Positions 26,910 through 36,269 of a DNA stretch of 43,692 nucleotides are shown piece by piece. The stretch is from positions 1-43,692 of the forward strand of contig JAFROT010000019.1 of assembly GCA_017429525.1 (NCBI GenBank), read 5' to 3'. Position 1 is the stretch's first letter. Every line of letters begins with the position of its first letter. The stretch comes from Bacteroidaceae bacterium. Lineage in GTDB: Bacteria > Bacteroidota > Bacteroidia > Bacteroidales > Bacteroidaceae. The notes beneath the pieces were generated by a model. The model made no database searches and had not been told where the DNA came from. It saw only the letters and a list, made by a program, of their open reading frames with translations. Both the position numbers and the translations under genes were made by a program.

Positions 26910-28728
26910 AATCTATTCGTCTGTTGGCAAAGACTTCTGCCTTGTGCTGGCTGGCCTCAGAGAGATGGCCGTTGATGTATTGCTCCATCATGAGCGCACC
27001 GATGGGCACGCCGAAGTGAGCGCCATAACCGCCGTTCTCGACATAGACGGCGATGGCGATCTTGGGGTTGTCGCGAGGAGCAAAGCCCATAAAGGCGGAG
27101 TGGTCGAAGCCGCGGTTTTGCGCCGTTCCCGTCTTGCCGCAGACCACATATTGAGAAGTGGCTGCACCACGGCACGTGCCCGAGGTGACAGCGCGCGCCA
27201 TACCCTCAACGACAGTCTCGTAGTGCACACGCGACACCTTGGTGAAACGCTTCTGGTGGTAGATGGAAGCGATGGTGTCGTCCTGCACCTCCTTGACGAC
27301 ATGCGGGGTGATGAACCAGCCGCGATTGGCGATGGTGGCGCCGAGGTTGGCAATCTGCAAGGGCGTCAGCGTCACTTCTGCCTGACCGATGGAGATGTGA
27401 ATGACCGTCAGCGCGTTCCACGATTTCTTGTAGTGGTCGTCGTAGTAGTCGGCATTCGGAATCATGCCACGCGCCTCGCTGGGCAAGTCGACGCCTAACC
27501 TGTAGCCGAATCCCATGCTGACCATATAATTCTTCCAGGTGGTCATCGCCTCCTGCGTGGTATGATAATTGCTGCGATTATTGAGCATGTGGTAGAGGCC
27601 CCAGCAGAAATAAGAGTTGCACGACGTCGCGATAGCGGGCACGAGGGGCAGCGGAGAGCCATGTGAGTGGCACTTGACAGTAAGGCGGCCGTAGTGGAAG
27701 CCGCGATAACAGGGGAACAGGGTCTTCGGTTGGATGATACCCTCTTGCAGGAAGGTGAGTGCCTGCGAGGTCTTGAAGGTCGAACCTGGAGGGAAGGTAC
27801 CCATAATGGCTCGGTTGAGCAGGGGCTTCATCGGGTCGCGCGAGAGTTCTTTGTGTTTCTTGCCGCGCTGACGGCCGACCATTGTGCGAGGGTCGAACGT
27901 AGGCGAACTGACCATGCAGAGGATCTCGCCCGTCGACGGTTCAATAGCGACGATGCTGCCCAGTTTGCCTTGCATCAGACGCTCACCCAGCTTCTGCAAC
28001 TCGAGATCGATGCTGAGGGTGAGGTTCTTGCCCGGGACGGGCTTCTGGTCGTAGCGACCATCCTGATAGCGCCCCTTGATGCGTCCGTGGACATCGCGCA
28101 GAAGGATTTCGGAACCTTTCACGCCGCGCAACTGACGCTCGTAGCTGCGCTCGACGCCCTGCTTGCCGATGTAGTCGCCCGAACGGTAATATTCGTCGGC
28201 ATCGATGTCAGCCTGATTGACTTCACCGACATCGCCCAGGAGATGGGCGGCGTAAGGGAAGCTGTACTGACGGATGCTGCGCTTCTGGGCATAGAAGCCA
28301 CGGAAATGGAACAGCTTCTCCTGAAAACTGCTGAACTCCTCCATCGACAGTTGGTTCATGAACACCTGCTGGGTGTAAGGCGAATAGCCCTTGGTATTCT
28401 TAATCTCCGTCATGCGCCGCTGGTACCACTCCGGCGTGATGCCGAGGCTGCGACAGAGGTCGGCCGTGTCCACGCCCACCTGCTCCTGCATGATCACCAT
28501 GATGTCATAGGCTGGCTGATTATAGACCAGCAACTTGCCTTTGCGATCGGTGATGGCGCCACGTGCCGGGAACTGGATCCGACGCATGAGCGCGTTGGAG
28601 TCGGCACGCGCACGATAGTCGTCGGACAGCAGCTGCAGCGAAAACAGTCGTAGGATATAGATCGCTACGACCACAAAAGCGGCAAAGCCCAGAACGAACT
28701 TGCGATAGGAGAGATTGGAGTCGGACAT
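26890..28728 (-). CDS. mrdA: Penicillin-binding protein 2 (peptidoglycan transpeptidase)
   Basis: The class B transpeptidase cross-links new wall in rod elongation, paired with RodA. It has one N-terminal transmembrane helix (FVLGFAAFVVVAIYILRLF), a pedestal domain starting at RGAITDRKGKLLVYN, and a transpeptidase domain with the nucleophile in GSTFK (about residue 313), an SCN box near residue 369 and KTGTAQN near 527. The 612-residue length is normal. The 141-base gap from mreD contains a hexanucleotide tandem (28736-28783) ending just 7 bases before the ATG. Confidence 0.95.
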   Translation of the reverse strand: MSDSNLSYRKFVLGFAAFVVVAIYILRLFSLQLLSDDYRARADSNALMRRIQFPARGAITDRKGKLLVYNQPAYDIMVIMQEQVGVDTADLCRSLGITPEWYQRRMTEIKNTKGYSPYTQQVFMNQLSMEEFSSFQEKLFHFRGFYAQKRSIRQYSFPYAAHLLGDVGEVNQADIDADEYYRSGDYIGKQGVERSYERQLRGVKGSEILLRDVHGRIKGRYQDGRYDQKPVPGKNLTLSIDLELQKLGERLMQGKLGSIVAIEPSTGEILCMVSSPTFDPRTMVGRQRGKKHKELSRDPMKPLLNRAIMGTFPPGSTFKTSQALTFLQEGIIQPKTLFPCYRGFHYGRLTVKCHSHGSPLPLVPAIATSCNSYFCWGLYHMLNNRSNYHTTQEAMTTWKNYMVSMGFGYRLGVDLPSEARGMIPNADYYDDHYKKSWNALTVIHISIGQAEVTLTPLQIANLGATIANRGWFITPHVVKEVQDDTIASIYHQKRFTKVSRVHYETVVEGMARAVTSGTCRGAATSQYVVCGKTGTAQNRGFDHSAFMGFAPRDNPKIAIAVYVENGGYGAHFGVPIGALMMEQYINGHLSEASQHKAEVFANRRIDYGSYAR

Positions 28729-28735
28729 TGAAGAC

Positions 28736-28783
28736 GAAAACGATAACGATAACGATAACGATAACGAAAACGATAACGGTAAC
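28736..28783. repeat. Hexanucleotide tandem (GATAAC-type, eight units) directly upstream of mrdA
   Basis: Eight consecutive six-base units, mostly GATAAC with GAAAAC and GGTAAC variants. On the mrdA strand it reads GTTATC repeats and occupies the leader where a ribosome binding region would lie. Slippage would change leader length in steps of six bases without touching the coding frame. Confidence 0.85.
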
Positions 28784-28869
28784 TTCGCCCGGACGGGGGT
28801 TTAGAAGACTGATGTAAGGGTATCGGCTGGAGATTCTTTGACCATTCAAGCGTAGAGACGACGAGCGGA

Positions 28870-29391
28870 TCAACTCTTAGCGTTCTCCTTCCGGCCACCA
28901 CGGACGCTCTCGATGACAAGGATAATCAGCATCGTCAGCGCCCAACTGGAGGCGAAAGTGATGGCTAAATCACGCAGATGGAAGAAATTGAACGACAACA
29001 ACAAGAAATAGACCGACATGAAGATGAAAGTCAGGATTAAGGCATAACGGACATAGCCCCAGAAGCCCAATAGGGAGAAACTGGCCTGATCGTCCTCGAG
29101 TGCATCCTTCGGCACTACACGCTTCAGAATGAGCGGTTGCACGAAGGCTGTCAGCGTCATGGCTGCCGCCCCCACGCCAGGCGTGAGCGAGACAACATCG
29201 CAGAGCAGGCCGCAGACAAATCCCCACAGGAGTATGCTCCAGCGCTGCGTGTCCAACGGAAACAGCAACAACAGATAGACGAAAGGCAATGGCGTAGCAT
29301 AGCCCATGATGTGAATGTAGTTGAACACCATCATCTGGGCAGCCACGAGAGCCACCGTCCAGAGAAGCCGCTGTAGGAAAGTGATAATCAT
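28870..29391 (-). CDS. mreD: Rod-shape-determining protein MreD
   Basis: A small inner-membrane protein of the elongasome. The 173 residues include about five hydrophobic helices (for example FVYLLLLFPLDTQRW and ALILTFIFMSVYFLLL). The family is poorly conserved, but the size, the hydrophobicity, the GFVCGLLCDVVSLTPGVGA segment and the position between mreC and mrdA make the call safe. Gap to mreC: 16 bases. A basic tail (RGGRKENAKS) ends the protein in the cytoplasm. Confidence 0.9.
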   Translation of the reverse strand: MIITFLQRLLWTVALVAAQMMVFNYIHIMGYATPLPFVYLLLLFPLDTQRWSILLWGFVCGLLCDVVSLTPGVGAAAMTLTAFVQPLILKRVVPKDALEDDQASFSLLGFWGYVRYALILTFIFMSVYFLLLSFNFFHLRDLAITFASSWALTMLIILVIESVRGGRKENAKS

Positions 29392-29407
29392 TCGGCTGAA
29401 AGGTTGT

Positions 29408-30262
29408 TTACTGTTTCATGAGCGAATCGGCCTTCTGCTCGAGTTCGCGCACCTCTGGCTGGAACTGCTGAGCGATGACGTAGACGTCCTGCAAGTGGGA
29501 AAAATCCATGGCCAGATGCACGCGCAGCTTGTAGCTCAAGCCGTCGTCGCTATTACCAACGGCATCGACCTTACCTACGAACAATCCCGGCGGGAACACC
29601 GAACTGAAACCACTCGTCTCGACGATGTCGCCAATCTTGAAGCGTGCGTGACGAGGGATATCGTCCAGTTGCACGTAGAGCGGACTTCCACCGTCCCACG
29701 TCAGATAGCCGAAGAACTGCGAGTCGCGCAGGCGACAGCTGATGCGCGAACGGCTGTTGAGCAGCGGCAGCACGATGGAGTAGTGCTCCGAGGTGATGTA
29801 GACGATACCTACGATGCCCGTTCCACAGACGACGCCCATCTCTGGCTTCACGCCATCAAGCGATCCCGCGGATATGGTAATCAAGTTGTTGCGGCGTACT
29901 ATGCTGTTCGTGACGACCTTGGCCGGAATGAGCTTGATGCCCTCGATGCGATCCGCTTGCAGACGCTCAGTAACCGTAGAGTCGTGCGTCAGCTCAGCCA
30001 ATTGGCTGCTTACCTGACTATAATTATACTCAAGGATAAGGTTGCGGCGCGTGAGGTCCTCATTGACACGTCCGAGCGTCACATAGCGCAACGCCTCCTG
30101 CTCCCAGGCATCCACCTGCCCGACCACTTGATTGGCCGTCGTCAGCCAAACACTATTCTGATAACGATTGAACTGAAAGAGCAGCATGAGGCTGAGCCCT
30201 TCCAGTACAATAAAAATCATCCAATGGTAGTACTTGGCTATGAATTCAAGGAGCGCACGCAT
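29408..30262 (-). CDS. mreC: Rod-shape-determining protein MreC
   Basis: A bitopic periplasmic scaffold of the elongasome that contacts PBP2. An N-terminal transmembrane helix lies at about residues 12-30 (YHWMIFIVLEGLSLMLLFQF), followed by a coiled coil and the beta-barrel MreC domain with ITISAGSLDGVKPEMGVVCG, GIVGIVYITSEHYSIVLPLL and FKIGDIVETSGFSSVFPPGL. The 284-residue length is normal. It starts 7 bases after mreB in the same strand. Confidence 0.95.
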   Translation of the reverse strand: MRALLEFIAKYYHWMIFIVLEGLSLMLLFQFNRYQNSVWLTTANQVVGQVDAWEQEALRYVTLGRVNEDLTRRNLILEYNYSQVSSQLAELTHDSTVTERLQADRIEGIKLIPAKVVTNSIVRRNNLITISAGSLDGVKPEMGVVCGTGIVGIVYITSEHYSIVLPLLNSRSRISCRLRDSQFFGYLTWDGGSPLYVQLDDIPRHARFKIGDIVETSGFSSVFPPGLFVGKVDAVGNSDDGLSYKLRVHLAMDFSHLQDVYVIAQQFQPEVRELEQKADSLMKQ

Positions 30263-30269
30263 CTGGAGG

Positions 30270-31289
30270 CTACATCAGGAACGAGAAGTTGTGGATATTC
30301 TTCAGCGCTACGCCCGTACCCTTGGCTACGCTGTGGAGCGGGTCCTCAGCGATATGGAAGGGGATATTAATCTTGTCGGTCAGGCGCTTGTCCAGGCCGC
30401 GCAGCAGAGCACCTCCACCCGTCAGATAGATGCCGTTATGCACAATATCGGCATAGAGCTCAGGAGGCGTCTCCTCGAGGGCATTGAGCACAGCTGTCTC
30501 GATCTTGGCAATAGTCTTCTCGAGGCAGTGGGCAATTTCCTGGTAGCACACGGGCACCTCCATAGGCAGCGCCGTGATGCGGTTAGGACCATGAACGACA
30601 TAGTCCTCAGGGGCATTCTCGCCAAGGTCGGTGAGGGCAGCGCCCACGTTGATCTTGATGCGCTCAGCCATGCGCTCGCTCACGCGAACGTTGTGCTGAC
30701 GGCTCATGTATTCCTGAATGTCGGCTGTGAGGTCATCACCAGCGGTACGGAGGCTCTTGTCGGCCACAATACCGCCGAGCGAGATAACGGCAATCTCTGT
30801 GCTACCACCACCTATGTCAACAATCATATTACCCTGAGGAGCAACGACATCCAGTCCGATACCGATGGCTGCAGCCATAGGCTCATAGATGAGGTAGACC
30901 TCACGTCCACCCGCATGCTCAGCAGAGTCACGCACAGCACGCAGCTCGACCTCGGTCGAACCCGAGGGGACACCAATCACCATGCGGAGTGAGGGTGTGA
31001 AGAAGTGGCTACCCGTGTGAACCATCTTGATCAATCCACGCATCATCTGCTCGCAGGCATTGAAGTCGGCAATCACACCGTCGCGTAGCGGACGGATCGT
31101 CTTGATGCCAGCGTGTACCTTCTCATACATCAATTTGGCTTTCTCGCCTACAGCAATCATCTTCTCAGTATGACGGTCCAGCGCAACTACCGAAGGCTCG
31201 TCCACCACAATCTTACCATCAGCAATGATGATGGTGTTGGCGGTGCCGAGGTCCATCGCAATCTCTTTTGTGAAAGAAAATAATCCCAT
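30270..31289 (-). CDS. mreB: Rod-shape-determining actin homologue MreB
   Basis: A cytoskeletal ATPase that steers lateral wall synthesis. Phosphate-binding loops AMDLGTANTII (about residues 11-21) and VDIGGGSTEIAVISLGG are clear, as is the adenosine motif LTGGGALLRGL near residue 290. The 339-residue length is standard. It heads the mreBCD-mrdA-rodA run. The 128-base gap upstream has no TAnnTTTG box, only GTTTAGCGTT-type low-complexity repeats, so it may be transcribed from further upstream with purH. Confidence 0.97.
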   Translation of the reverse strand: MGLFSFTKEIAMDLGTANTIIIADGKIVVDEPSVVALDRHTEKMIAVGEKAKLMYEKVHAGIKTIRPLRDGVIADFNACEQMMRGLIKMVHTGSHFFTPSLRMVIGVPSGSTEVELRAVRDSAEHAGGREVYLIYEPMAAAIGIGLDVVAPQGNMIVDIGGGSTEIAVISLGGIVADKSLRTAGDDLTADIQEYMSRQHNVRVSERMAERIKINVGAALTDLGENAPEDYVVHGPNRITALPMEVPVCYQEIAHCLEKTIAKIETAVLNALEETPPELYADIVHNGIYLTGGGALLRGLDKRLTDKINIPFHIAEDPLHSVAKGTGVALKNIHNFSFLM

Positions 31290-31417
31290 GCTTTATTCTT
31301 GGTTTAGCGTTTAGTCGTTTAGTCGCTCAACGCGACTTAAATGTTTAGCGTTTTGTCGTTTCGCGATTATCGATTTCTTGTTGTTTATTGTTTATCCCTG
31401 TCGTCAAACGTCAAATG

Positions 31418-32020
31418 CTAAGCGTTGAACGACTCCTTGAACCAGGCATGAATAGCGGTATCATAATGGCTGCTGACGCCAAAGGCAGCGGTGGCGAACT
31501 GACGGCGCTGAGCCAAGGTCGTGCAGCACCCCTGGGCATTGAGGATTTCCAACAGCTGACCATACTGTTCCTTTGAGGGAACGATTACGACGTCGTTGAA
31601 GTTCTTGGCACCAGCACGAATGAGCGAAATGCCACCTATATCAATCTTCTCGATGATGTCGGCCTCGTTGGCGCCGCTGGCTACCGTCTGCTCGAAGGGA
31701 TAGAGGTCCACGATGACGAGGTCAATCTCGGGGATGGCATACTCTGCCATCTGCTGGCGATCGCCCTCGAGGTCACGACGACCGAGGATGCCACCGAAGA
31801 TTTTGGGATGCAGCGTCTTGACACGTCCGCCGAGGATACTGGGATAGGTCGTCACCTCCTCAACCTTTTGGCAGTCGTAGCCGAGGCTCTCGATGAAAGC
31901 CTGCGTGCCGCCCGTGGAGAGGAATTTGACACCTTCTGCATTCAACTTCTTGAGCAACTCGTCCAGGCCGTCCTTGTGGAATACGGAGATGAGGGCAGTT
32001 TTAATCTGTTTCTTATCCAT
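31418..32020 (-). CDS. purH: IMP cyclohydrolase (PurH N-terminal MGS-like domain only)
   Basis: The 200-residue protein starts at MDKKQIKTALISVFHKDG and covers the IMP cyclohydrolase domain, which closes FAICAR to IMP in the last step of purine synthesis. FLSTGGTQAFIE, GGRVKTLHPKI(F)GGIL and IDIGGISLIRAGAKNF are the family signatures. It ends with a TAG after HAWFKESFNA, at the point where the usual bifunctional PurH (about 510 residues) continues into the AICAR transformylase domain. No trace of that domain follows before mreB. The ATG at 32020 is preferred to the longer reading from 32149, which runs into the aminotransferase gene. Either a natural monofunctional form or a truncation. Confidence 0.85.
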   Translation of the reverse strand: MDKKQIKTALISVFHKDGLDELLKKLNAEGVKFLSTGGTQAFIESLGYDCQKVEEVTTYPSILGGRVKTLHPKIFGGILGRRDLEGDRQQMAEYAIPEIDLVIVDLYPFEQTVASGANEADIIEKIDIGGISLIRAGAKNFNDVVIVPSKEQYGQLLEILNAQGCCTTLAQRRQFATAAFGVSSHYDTAIHAWFKESFNA

Positions 32021-32078
32021 AACGGGAAATAATCTTAATTGTTTTTTGGCTTGATGAAAAAAAAGAAATTGAGGAGGG

Positions 32079-33272
32079 TTACCCCAAGCGAGCCAGCGTC
32101 TCCTTGATCCTGCGCATCGCTTCGACGATGTTCTCGTCGCTGGTAGCATAGCTCATACGGAAGCACTCAGGGCTGCCAAAGGCATCGCCGCCTACGGTGG
32201 CGACATGCCCGACTTCGAGCAGGTACATGGCCAGATCGGTGCTGGTCTGGATCACACGGTCGCCGTCGCGCTTGCCGAAATAGCTGCTGCACTTGGGGAA
32301 GAGGTAGAAGGCGCCCTGCGGGTCGTTGACCTCGAGGCCGGGAATCTCCTTGGCCAAGCGGACGATGAGGTTCTTGCGACGCTCGAAAGCCTGACGCATA
32401 TCCTCGACGCATTGCTGCGAACCCGTATAGGCTGCCTCGGCGGCCTTCTGGCTGACAGAGCAGGGACCACTGGTGTATTGGCCTTGCAGCTTGTTGCAGC
32501 CTTTGACGACCCACTCGGGAGCGGCTATGAAGCCGATGCGCCATCCCGTCATGGCATAAGCCTTGCTGACGCCATTGATGATGACGACGCGGTCACGGAT
32601 CTCCTCGAACTGAGCGATCGACTCGTGCCGGCCCACATAGTTGATATGCTCGTAGATCTCGTCGGCCAGAACCATCACGCGCTCATGGCGAGCCAGCACG
32701 TCAGCCAGTCCGCGCAGTTCTTCTTTCGAATAGACCGAGCCAGTCGGGTTGGAGGGCGAGCACAGGATGAGCGCACGTGTGCGAGGGGTGATGGCAGCCT
32801 CGAGTTGCTCGGGCGTGATCTTGAAGTCCTGCTCAATGGGAGCATCGATGAAGACGGGTGTGCCTTCAGCCAGCAACACCATCTGGGGATAACTGACCCA
32901 GTAGGGGGCTGGGATGATGACTTCATCACCCGCATTCACCAGCGCCATAACAGCATTGCAGACGCTCTGCTTGGCGCCATTGGAGCAAAGGATCTGGGCA
33001 GGCGTGTAGTCGAGACCATTTTCGTTCTTCAGCTTCGCCACGATGGCTTGTCGCAGGGCCGGATAGCCAGGCACGGGCGAATAGCGGGAATAGTTGTCCT
33101 CGACAGCCTTGATGGCTGCTGCCTTGATGTGGTCGGGCGTATTGAAGTCTGGTTCGCCGACACTCATGTTGATGACGTCAACGCCTTGTGCCTTCAGCTC
33201 GCTGCTACGCTGGCTCATGGCCAGTGTGGCCGAAGGGGCGAGGCGGTTGAGGCGGTCCGATAAATTGTTCAT
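32079..33272 (-). CDS. aspC: Pyridoxal-phosphate-dependent aminotransferase, aspartate aminotransferase type
   Basis: A fold-type I aminotransferase of the AAT I-beta group that probably moves the amino group between aspartate and 2-oxoglutarate. MSVGEPDFNTPDHIK, LCSPSNPTGSVYSKEEL and the PLP lysine motif NGVSKAYAMTGWRIG are visible; the C-terminal FRMSYATSDENI contains the carboxylate-binding arginine. The start at 33272 (MNNLSDRLNRLAPS) gives 397 residues, the normal size; the longer reading to 33395 crosses the promoter. It is first in a minus-strand run with purH 58 bases downstream. Exact substrate is not certain. Confidence 0.9.
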   Translation of the reverse strand: MNNLSDRLNRLAPSATLAMSQRSSELKAQGVDVINMSVGEPDFNTPDHIKAAAIKAVEDNYSRYSPVPGYPALRQAIVAKLKNENGLDYTPAQILCSNGAKQSVCNAVMALVNAGDEVIIPAPYWVSYPQMVLLAEGTPVFIDAPIEQDFKITPEQLEAAITPRTRALILCSPSNPTGSVYSKEELRGLADVLARHERVMVLADEIYEHINYVGRHESIAQFEEIRDRVVIINGVSKAYAMTGWRIGFIAAPEWVVKGCNKLQGQYTSGPCSVSQKAAEAAYTGSQQCVEDMRQAFERRKNLIVRLAKEIPGLEVNDPQGAFYLFPKCSSYFGKRDGDRVIQTSTDLAMYLLEVGHVATVGGDAFGSPECFRMSYATSDENIVEAMRRIKETLARLG

Positions 33273-33298
33273 GTGGGTACGTATTATAATTTTGCGCG

Positions 33299-33306
33299 CA
33301 AAGGTA
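33299..33306 (-). promoter_or_regulatory. -7 box TACCTTTG for the aminotransferase
   Basis: TAnnTTTG match on the minus strand, 27 bases before the ATG at 33272. Confidence 0.65.
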
Positions 33307-33377
33307 GTATAAAAAATTTGAATAGGCGCGACAAAACGAGCACTAATTTTGCTTTTCCCTCTTATTTTTGACGGAAC

Positions 33378-33433
33378 ACAATCGAGCAAGACCACAAACA
33401 GGCGATTTGATGCTTGTAGCCTTGCTCGATTGT
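33378..33433. repeat. Inverted repeat downstream of ribBA
   Basis: Arms ACAATCGAGCAAG (33378-33390) and CTTGCTCGATTGT (33421-33433) are perfect complements around a 30-base loop, 66 bases after the ribBA stop. It could end the lptF-ribBA transcript, though a T-run is not obvious. A run of nine G (33487-33495) lies between it and the ribBA stop. Confidence 0.55.
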
Positions 33434-33498
33434 TCAGAAAGAAGGATGTTCAACAGCTTTCCGACAAATACCCTTGGGGATGATTCGGGGGGGGGTGA

Positions 33499-34707
33499 CT
33501 ATTTATTGAAATGGAGCATATGTCCCATACGTTCCTGCTTCGTCTTCAGGTAACGCTCGTTGTAAGGGTTCGGCTTGATCTCAATAGGCACGTTCTCGAC
33601 GATCTCCAGCCCATAGGCCTCGAGTCCGACACGCTTGACGGGATTGTTGGTCAGCAAGCGTATCTTGTGAATGCCCAACTGACGAAGAATCTGAGCGCCA
33701 ACGCCATAGTCACGCTCGTCGGGACGGAAGCCGAGGTGCACGTTTGCCTCCACCGTGTCGTCGCCCTGTTCCTGCAACTTGTAGGCTTTCATCTTATTGA
33801 AGAGACCTATTCCACGTCCCTCCTGGTTCATATACAGCAGCACACCCTTACCTTCGCGGTCTATCATCTGCATCGCCTTGTGCAGCTGCTCGCCGCAGTC
33901 GCAACGCTGACTGCCAAAGATGTCTCCAGTCGCACAACTGGAGTGGACACGCACGAGGATGGGCTCATCGGGCTCCCACGCTCCCTTGATCAGTGCCACG
34001 TGCTCGAGGCCGTTGGAGAGCTGGCGGAAAGTGATGTCGCGGAAGTGTCCGTAGGCCGTCGGAAGGTCCACCTCAGGGGCGGCCTCCACCATCTGCTCAC
34101 GCTGCAGGCGATAGGCAATGAGGTCGCGAATCGTGATGATGCGAATGCCGTGTCGCTCAGCCACTTCCTTCAGTTGCGGCATGCGAGCCATTGTCCCGTC
34201 AGGATTCAGAATCTCGATGAGGGCGGCTGCGGGTTGCAGGCCTGCGAGACGAGCCAGGTCGACAGCGGCCTCCGTGTGGCCTGCACGACGCAGCACGCCT
34301 CGATCCTGGGCATAGAGCGGATTGATATGACCAGGGCGGCCGAAGTCAGCAGCCTTGGCTTCGGGGTCGGCCAGATGACGGATGGTGGCAGCACGGTCGG
34401 CAGCACTGACGCCCGTGGTGCAGCCCTCGAGCTTATCTACCGTAACCGTGAAAGGGGTGCCGAGCACTGAGGTATTGTCCTGCACCTGATGAGGCAACTC
34501 CAATTGCTCAGCGCGGCTGATAGTAATAGGTGCGCAGAGCACGCCACGCCCTTCGCGAAGCATGAAGTTGACCTTCTCGGGCGTAATCATCTCGGCTGCC
34601 GTGATGAAGTCGCCTTCATTCTCGCGATCCTCGTCGTCGACAACAATGACGAACCGACCTTCGCGGAAATCCTGTAGGGCGTCTTCTATGGATGAGAGGT
34701 TGATCAT
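33499..34707 (-). CDS. ribBA: Bifunctional 3,4-dihydroxy-2-butanone-4-phosphate synthase / GTP cyclohydrolase II
   Basis: Makes both branch precursors of riboflavin. The N-terminal RibB domain (about residues 1-200) has the acidic loop [16 protein letters not shown] and [27 protein letters not shown]. The C-terminal RibA domain (about 205-402) has the zinc-binding cysteines in [21 protein letters not shown] and the [10 protein letters not shown] motif. The ATG at 34707 overlaps the stop of the upstream permease by four bases (ATGA), implying coupling; the longer reading to 34836 lies wholly inside that gene. No FMN riboswitch is seen. Confidence 0.96.
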   Translation of the reverse strand: MINLSSIEDALQDFREGRFVIVVDDEDRENEGDFITAAEMITPEKVNFMLREGRGVLCAPITISRAEQLELPHQVQDNTSVLGTPFTVTVDKLEGCTTGVSAADRAATIRHLADPEAKAADFGRPGHINPLYAQDRGVLRRAGHTEAAVDLARLAGLQPAAALIEILNPDGTMARMPQLKEVAERHGIRIITIRDLIAYRLQREQMVEAAPEVDLPTAYGHFRDITFRQLSNGLEHVALIKGAWEPDEPILVRVHSSCATGDIFGSQRCDCGEQLHKAMQMIDREGKGVLLYMNQEGRGIGLFNKMKAYKLQEQGDDTVEANVHLGFRPDERDYGVGAQILRQLGIHKIRLLTNNPVKRVGLEAYGLEIVENVPIEIKPNPYNERYLKTKQERMGHMLHFNK

Positions 34708-36158
34708 AATCCTATTCGTTTGAGTAATCGTTTGACAAATTGTTGATAGGCCTCGATGTTGAACACCACCGAATCCTGATTGGACTTCCACGTCAGCCAG
34801 GCGCCGATGGGCGCCAGAACCATCGTACTGAGCCAAGCGCCGAAGGTGGTGTCCCAGGTACCATTCTTGCAGAGCTTCTCGCCACTGACGTTAACGATGT
34901 AGTAGAAGATGAAGATAATCACCGACACAACCACAGGCACGCCCAGTCCGCCCTTGCGTATGATGGCGCCAAGGGGTGCGCCGATGAAGAAGAAGATGAT
35001 GCAAGCCAGCGAGAGCGTGAACTTCTTGTGCCGCTCGAACTTATGCACGCGCAACAGGCGGTTGGTGTAGCGGCTGCTCTCCTTCAGCATCTCGGTCTGT
35101 GTCTCACCGCTCTGCACGCGTTCCATGGCCAGCCGGACCACACGTGCCCGCTGCTGATCCGTCAGGTGAGCCAGCACGGTGTCCATCTCCAGCGTCGACT
35201 TGCGGGCCTTCGCGACGAGCTGAGCCGAATCCTGTCGCCCGTCAAGACGCGTGCGGGTCAGGAAGCCATAGCTGTACTGCTCATATTGCTCGCGCCCGAC
35301 CGTGTCCAGATGGGCCTTCAACGAGTCGATGCCGCGCGACAGTTGCTTCAAGTTCTTCGTCTGGGCATTGTTGTCGAAAAGCGAGGCGTCTAACAGGTTG
35401 AGCGTGTTGTCGAAGGGGATAAGGTCCACCTCCGACTTGAATGTCTCGCGCATGTAGGGCACCGTCGCATGGTCCATGGCGCTGCCCGTGTTCTGCATAT
35501 TGCGGAAACGCTGGCCGTCGTAGAGCGTCAGCCGCAGGTACTTCTGGTCGGCTGTCGACTGTAGGCGCCCTGAATCGGCCAGCACCACCTGCGTATCATC
35601 GAAGGTGCTGCCCTGATTGTAGATCATGACGCCATAGAGCATACCGCGCTCCACGTCCTTCCGCTCCACGAAGAGGTTGTAGCCTGGTATCTCGTTGTAG
35701 AACACGCCTTCAGGTATCTCCAGCTCAGGCGATTTCTGTCGTATGGAATAGGTGAGCGCCGCCAGTTGCTTGCTGCACTTCGGACCAATCACATTCTGGA
35801 AATAGAACGACCCAGCCGCTACGCACAACACGAACACCAACACAGGCCTGAGGATGCGCACCAGCGGTATGCCTGCCGCCTTCATGGCCAACAACTCCAG
35901 GCGCTCGCCCATATTACCAAAGGTAATCAGCGAGGCCAACAGCACTGCCAGTGGCAACGACAGCGGCACGAGCGTCATCGCCGCATAGAAGAAGAACTGA
36001 CCCAGCACGCTCAGTTCCAGTCCCTTGCCAATCATCTCGTCAACCCATTTCCACAAGAATTGCATCAGGAAGATGAATAGGCAGATGAAGAACGTACCCG
36101 CGAACAACAGGCAGAACTGTTTCAGTAGAAATATGTCGAGTCGCTTGAATAAACGCAT
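34704..36158 (-). CDS. LptF/LptG-family permease (YjgP/YjgQ), lipopolysaccharide export
   Basis: An inner-membrane subunit of the ABC transporter that extracts lipopolysaccharide toward the outer membrane. The N-terminal [19 protein letters not shown] and the conserved [20 protein letters not shown] coupling segment (about residues 78-97) are diagnostic. About six membrane helices are split by a large periplasmic domain (about 120-345) with extra charged helical sequence. 484 residues from the ATG at 36158, chosen because the -7 box lies just upstream at 36180; the reading from 36209 overlaps the promoter. It is first in a two-gene operon with ribBA. Confidence 0.9.
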   Translation of the reverse strand: MRLFKRLDIFLLKQFCLLFAGTFFICLFIFLMQFLWKWVDEMIGKGLELSVLGQFFFYAAMTLVPLSLPLAVLLASLITFGNMGERLELLAMKAAGIPLVRILRPVLVFVLCVAAGSFYFQNVIGPKCSKQLAALTYSIRQKSPELEIPEGVFYNEIPGYNLFVERKDVERGMLYGVMIYNQGSTFDDTQVVLADSGRLQSTADQKYLRLTLYDGQRFRNMQNTGSAMDHATVPYMRETFKSEVDLIPFDNTLNLLDASLFDNNAQTKNLKQLSRGIDSLKAHLDTVGREQYEQYSYGFLTRTRLDGRQDSAQLVAKARKSTLEMDTVLAHLTDQQRARVVRLAMERVQSGETQTEMLKESSRYTNRLLRVHKFERHKKFTLSLACIIFFFIGAPLGAIIRKGGLGVPVVVSVIIFIFYYIVNVSGEKLCKNGTWDTTFGAWLSTMVLAPIGAWLTWKSNQDSVVFNIEAYQQFVKRLLKRIGL

Positions 36159-36179
36159 ATCAATCTGCAAAAAGCGGCG

Positions 36180-36239
36180 CAAAGATAGTGAGTTTTTTGC
36201 AAATCTCACGCGCTATATTCAAAAAACTCACTATCTTTG
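36180..36239. promoter_or_regulatory. Divergent promoter pair in a perfect 20-bp inverted repeat
   Basis: CAAAGATAGTGAGTTTTTTG at 36180-36199 and its perfect reverse complement at 36220-36239 are separated by 20 bases. Each arm contains a TATCTTTG -7 box facing outward, one (36180-36187, minus) for the LptF-type permease gene and one (36232-36239, plus) for the GH2 gene. Identity extends well past the -7 boxes to the ACTCAC sequence, so the arms may also be a binding site or recently copied promoter. Confidence 0.75.
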
Positions 36240-36269
36240 CACACAAATAACACTTAAAACGACAAAATC

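Noticed and set aside
33487-33495. Run of nine G as a phase-variable tract
   Set aside because: It lies after the ribBA stop and not in a coding or promoter region; slippage would have no obvious effect.
34708-34836. Longer ribBA N-terminus
   Set aside because: It would lie wholly within the LptF/LptG permease gene; the ATG at 34707 overlaps that stop by ATGA and starts the normal RibB domain.
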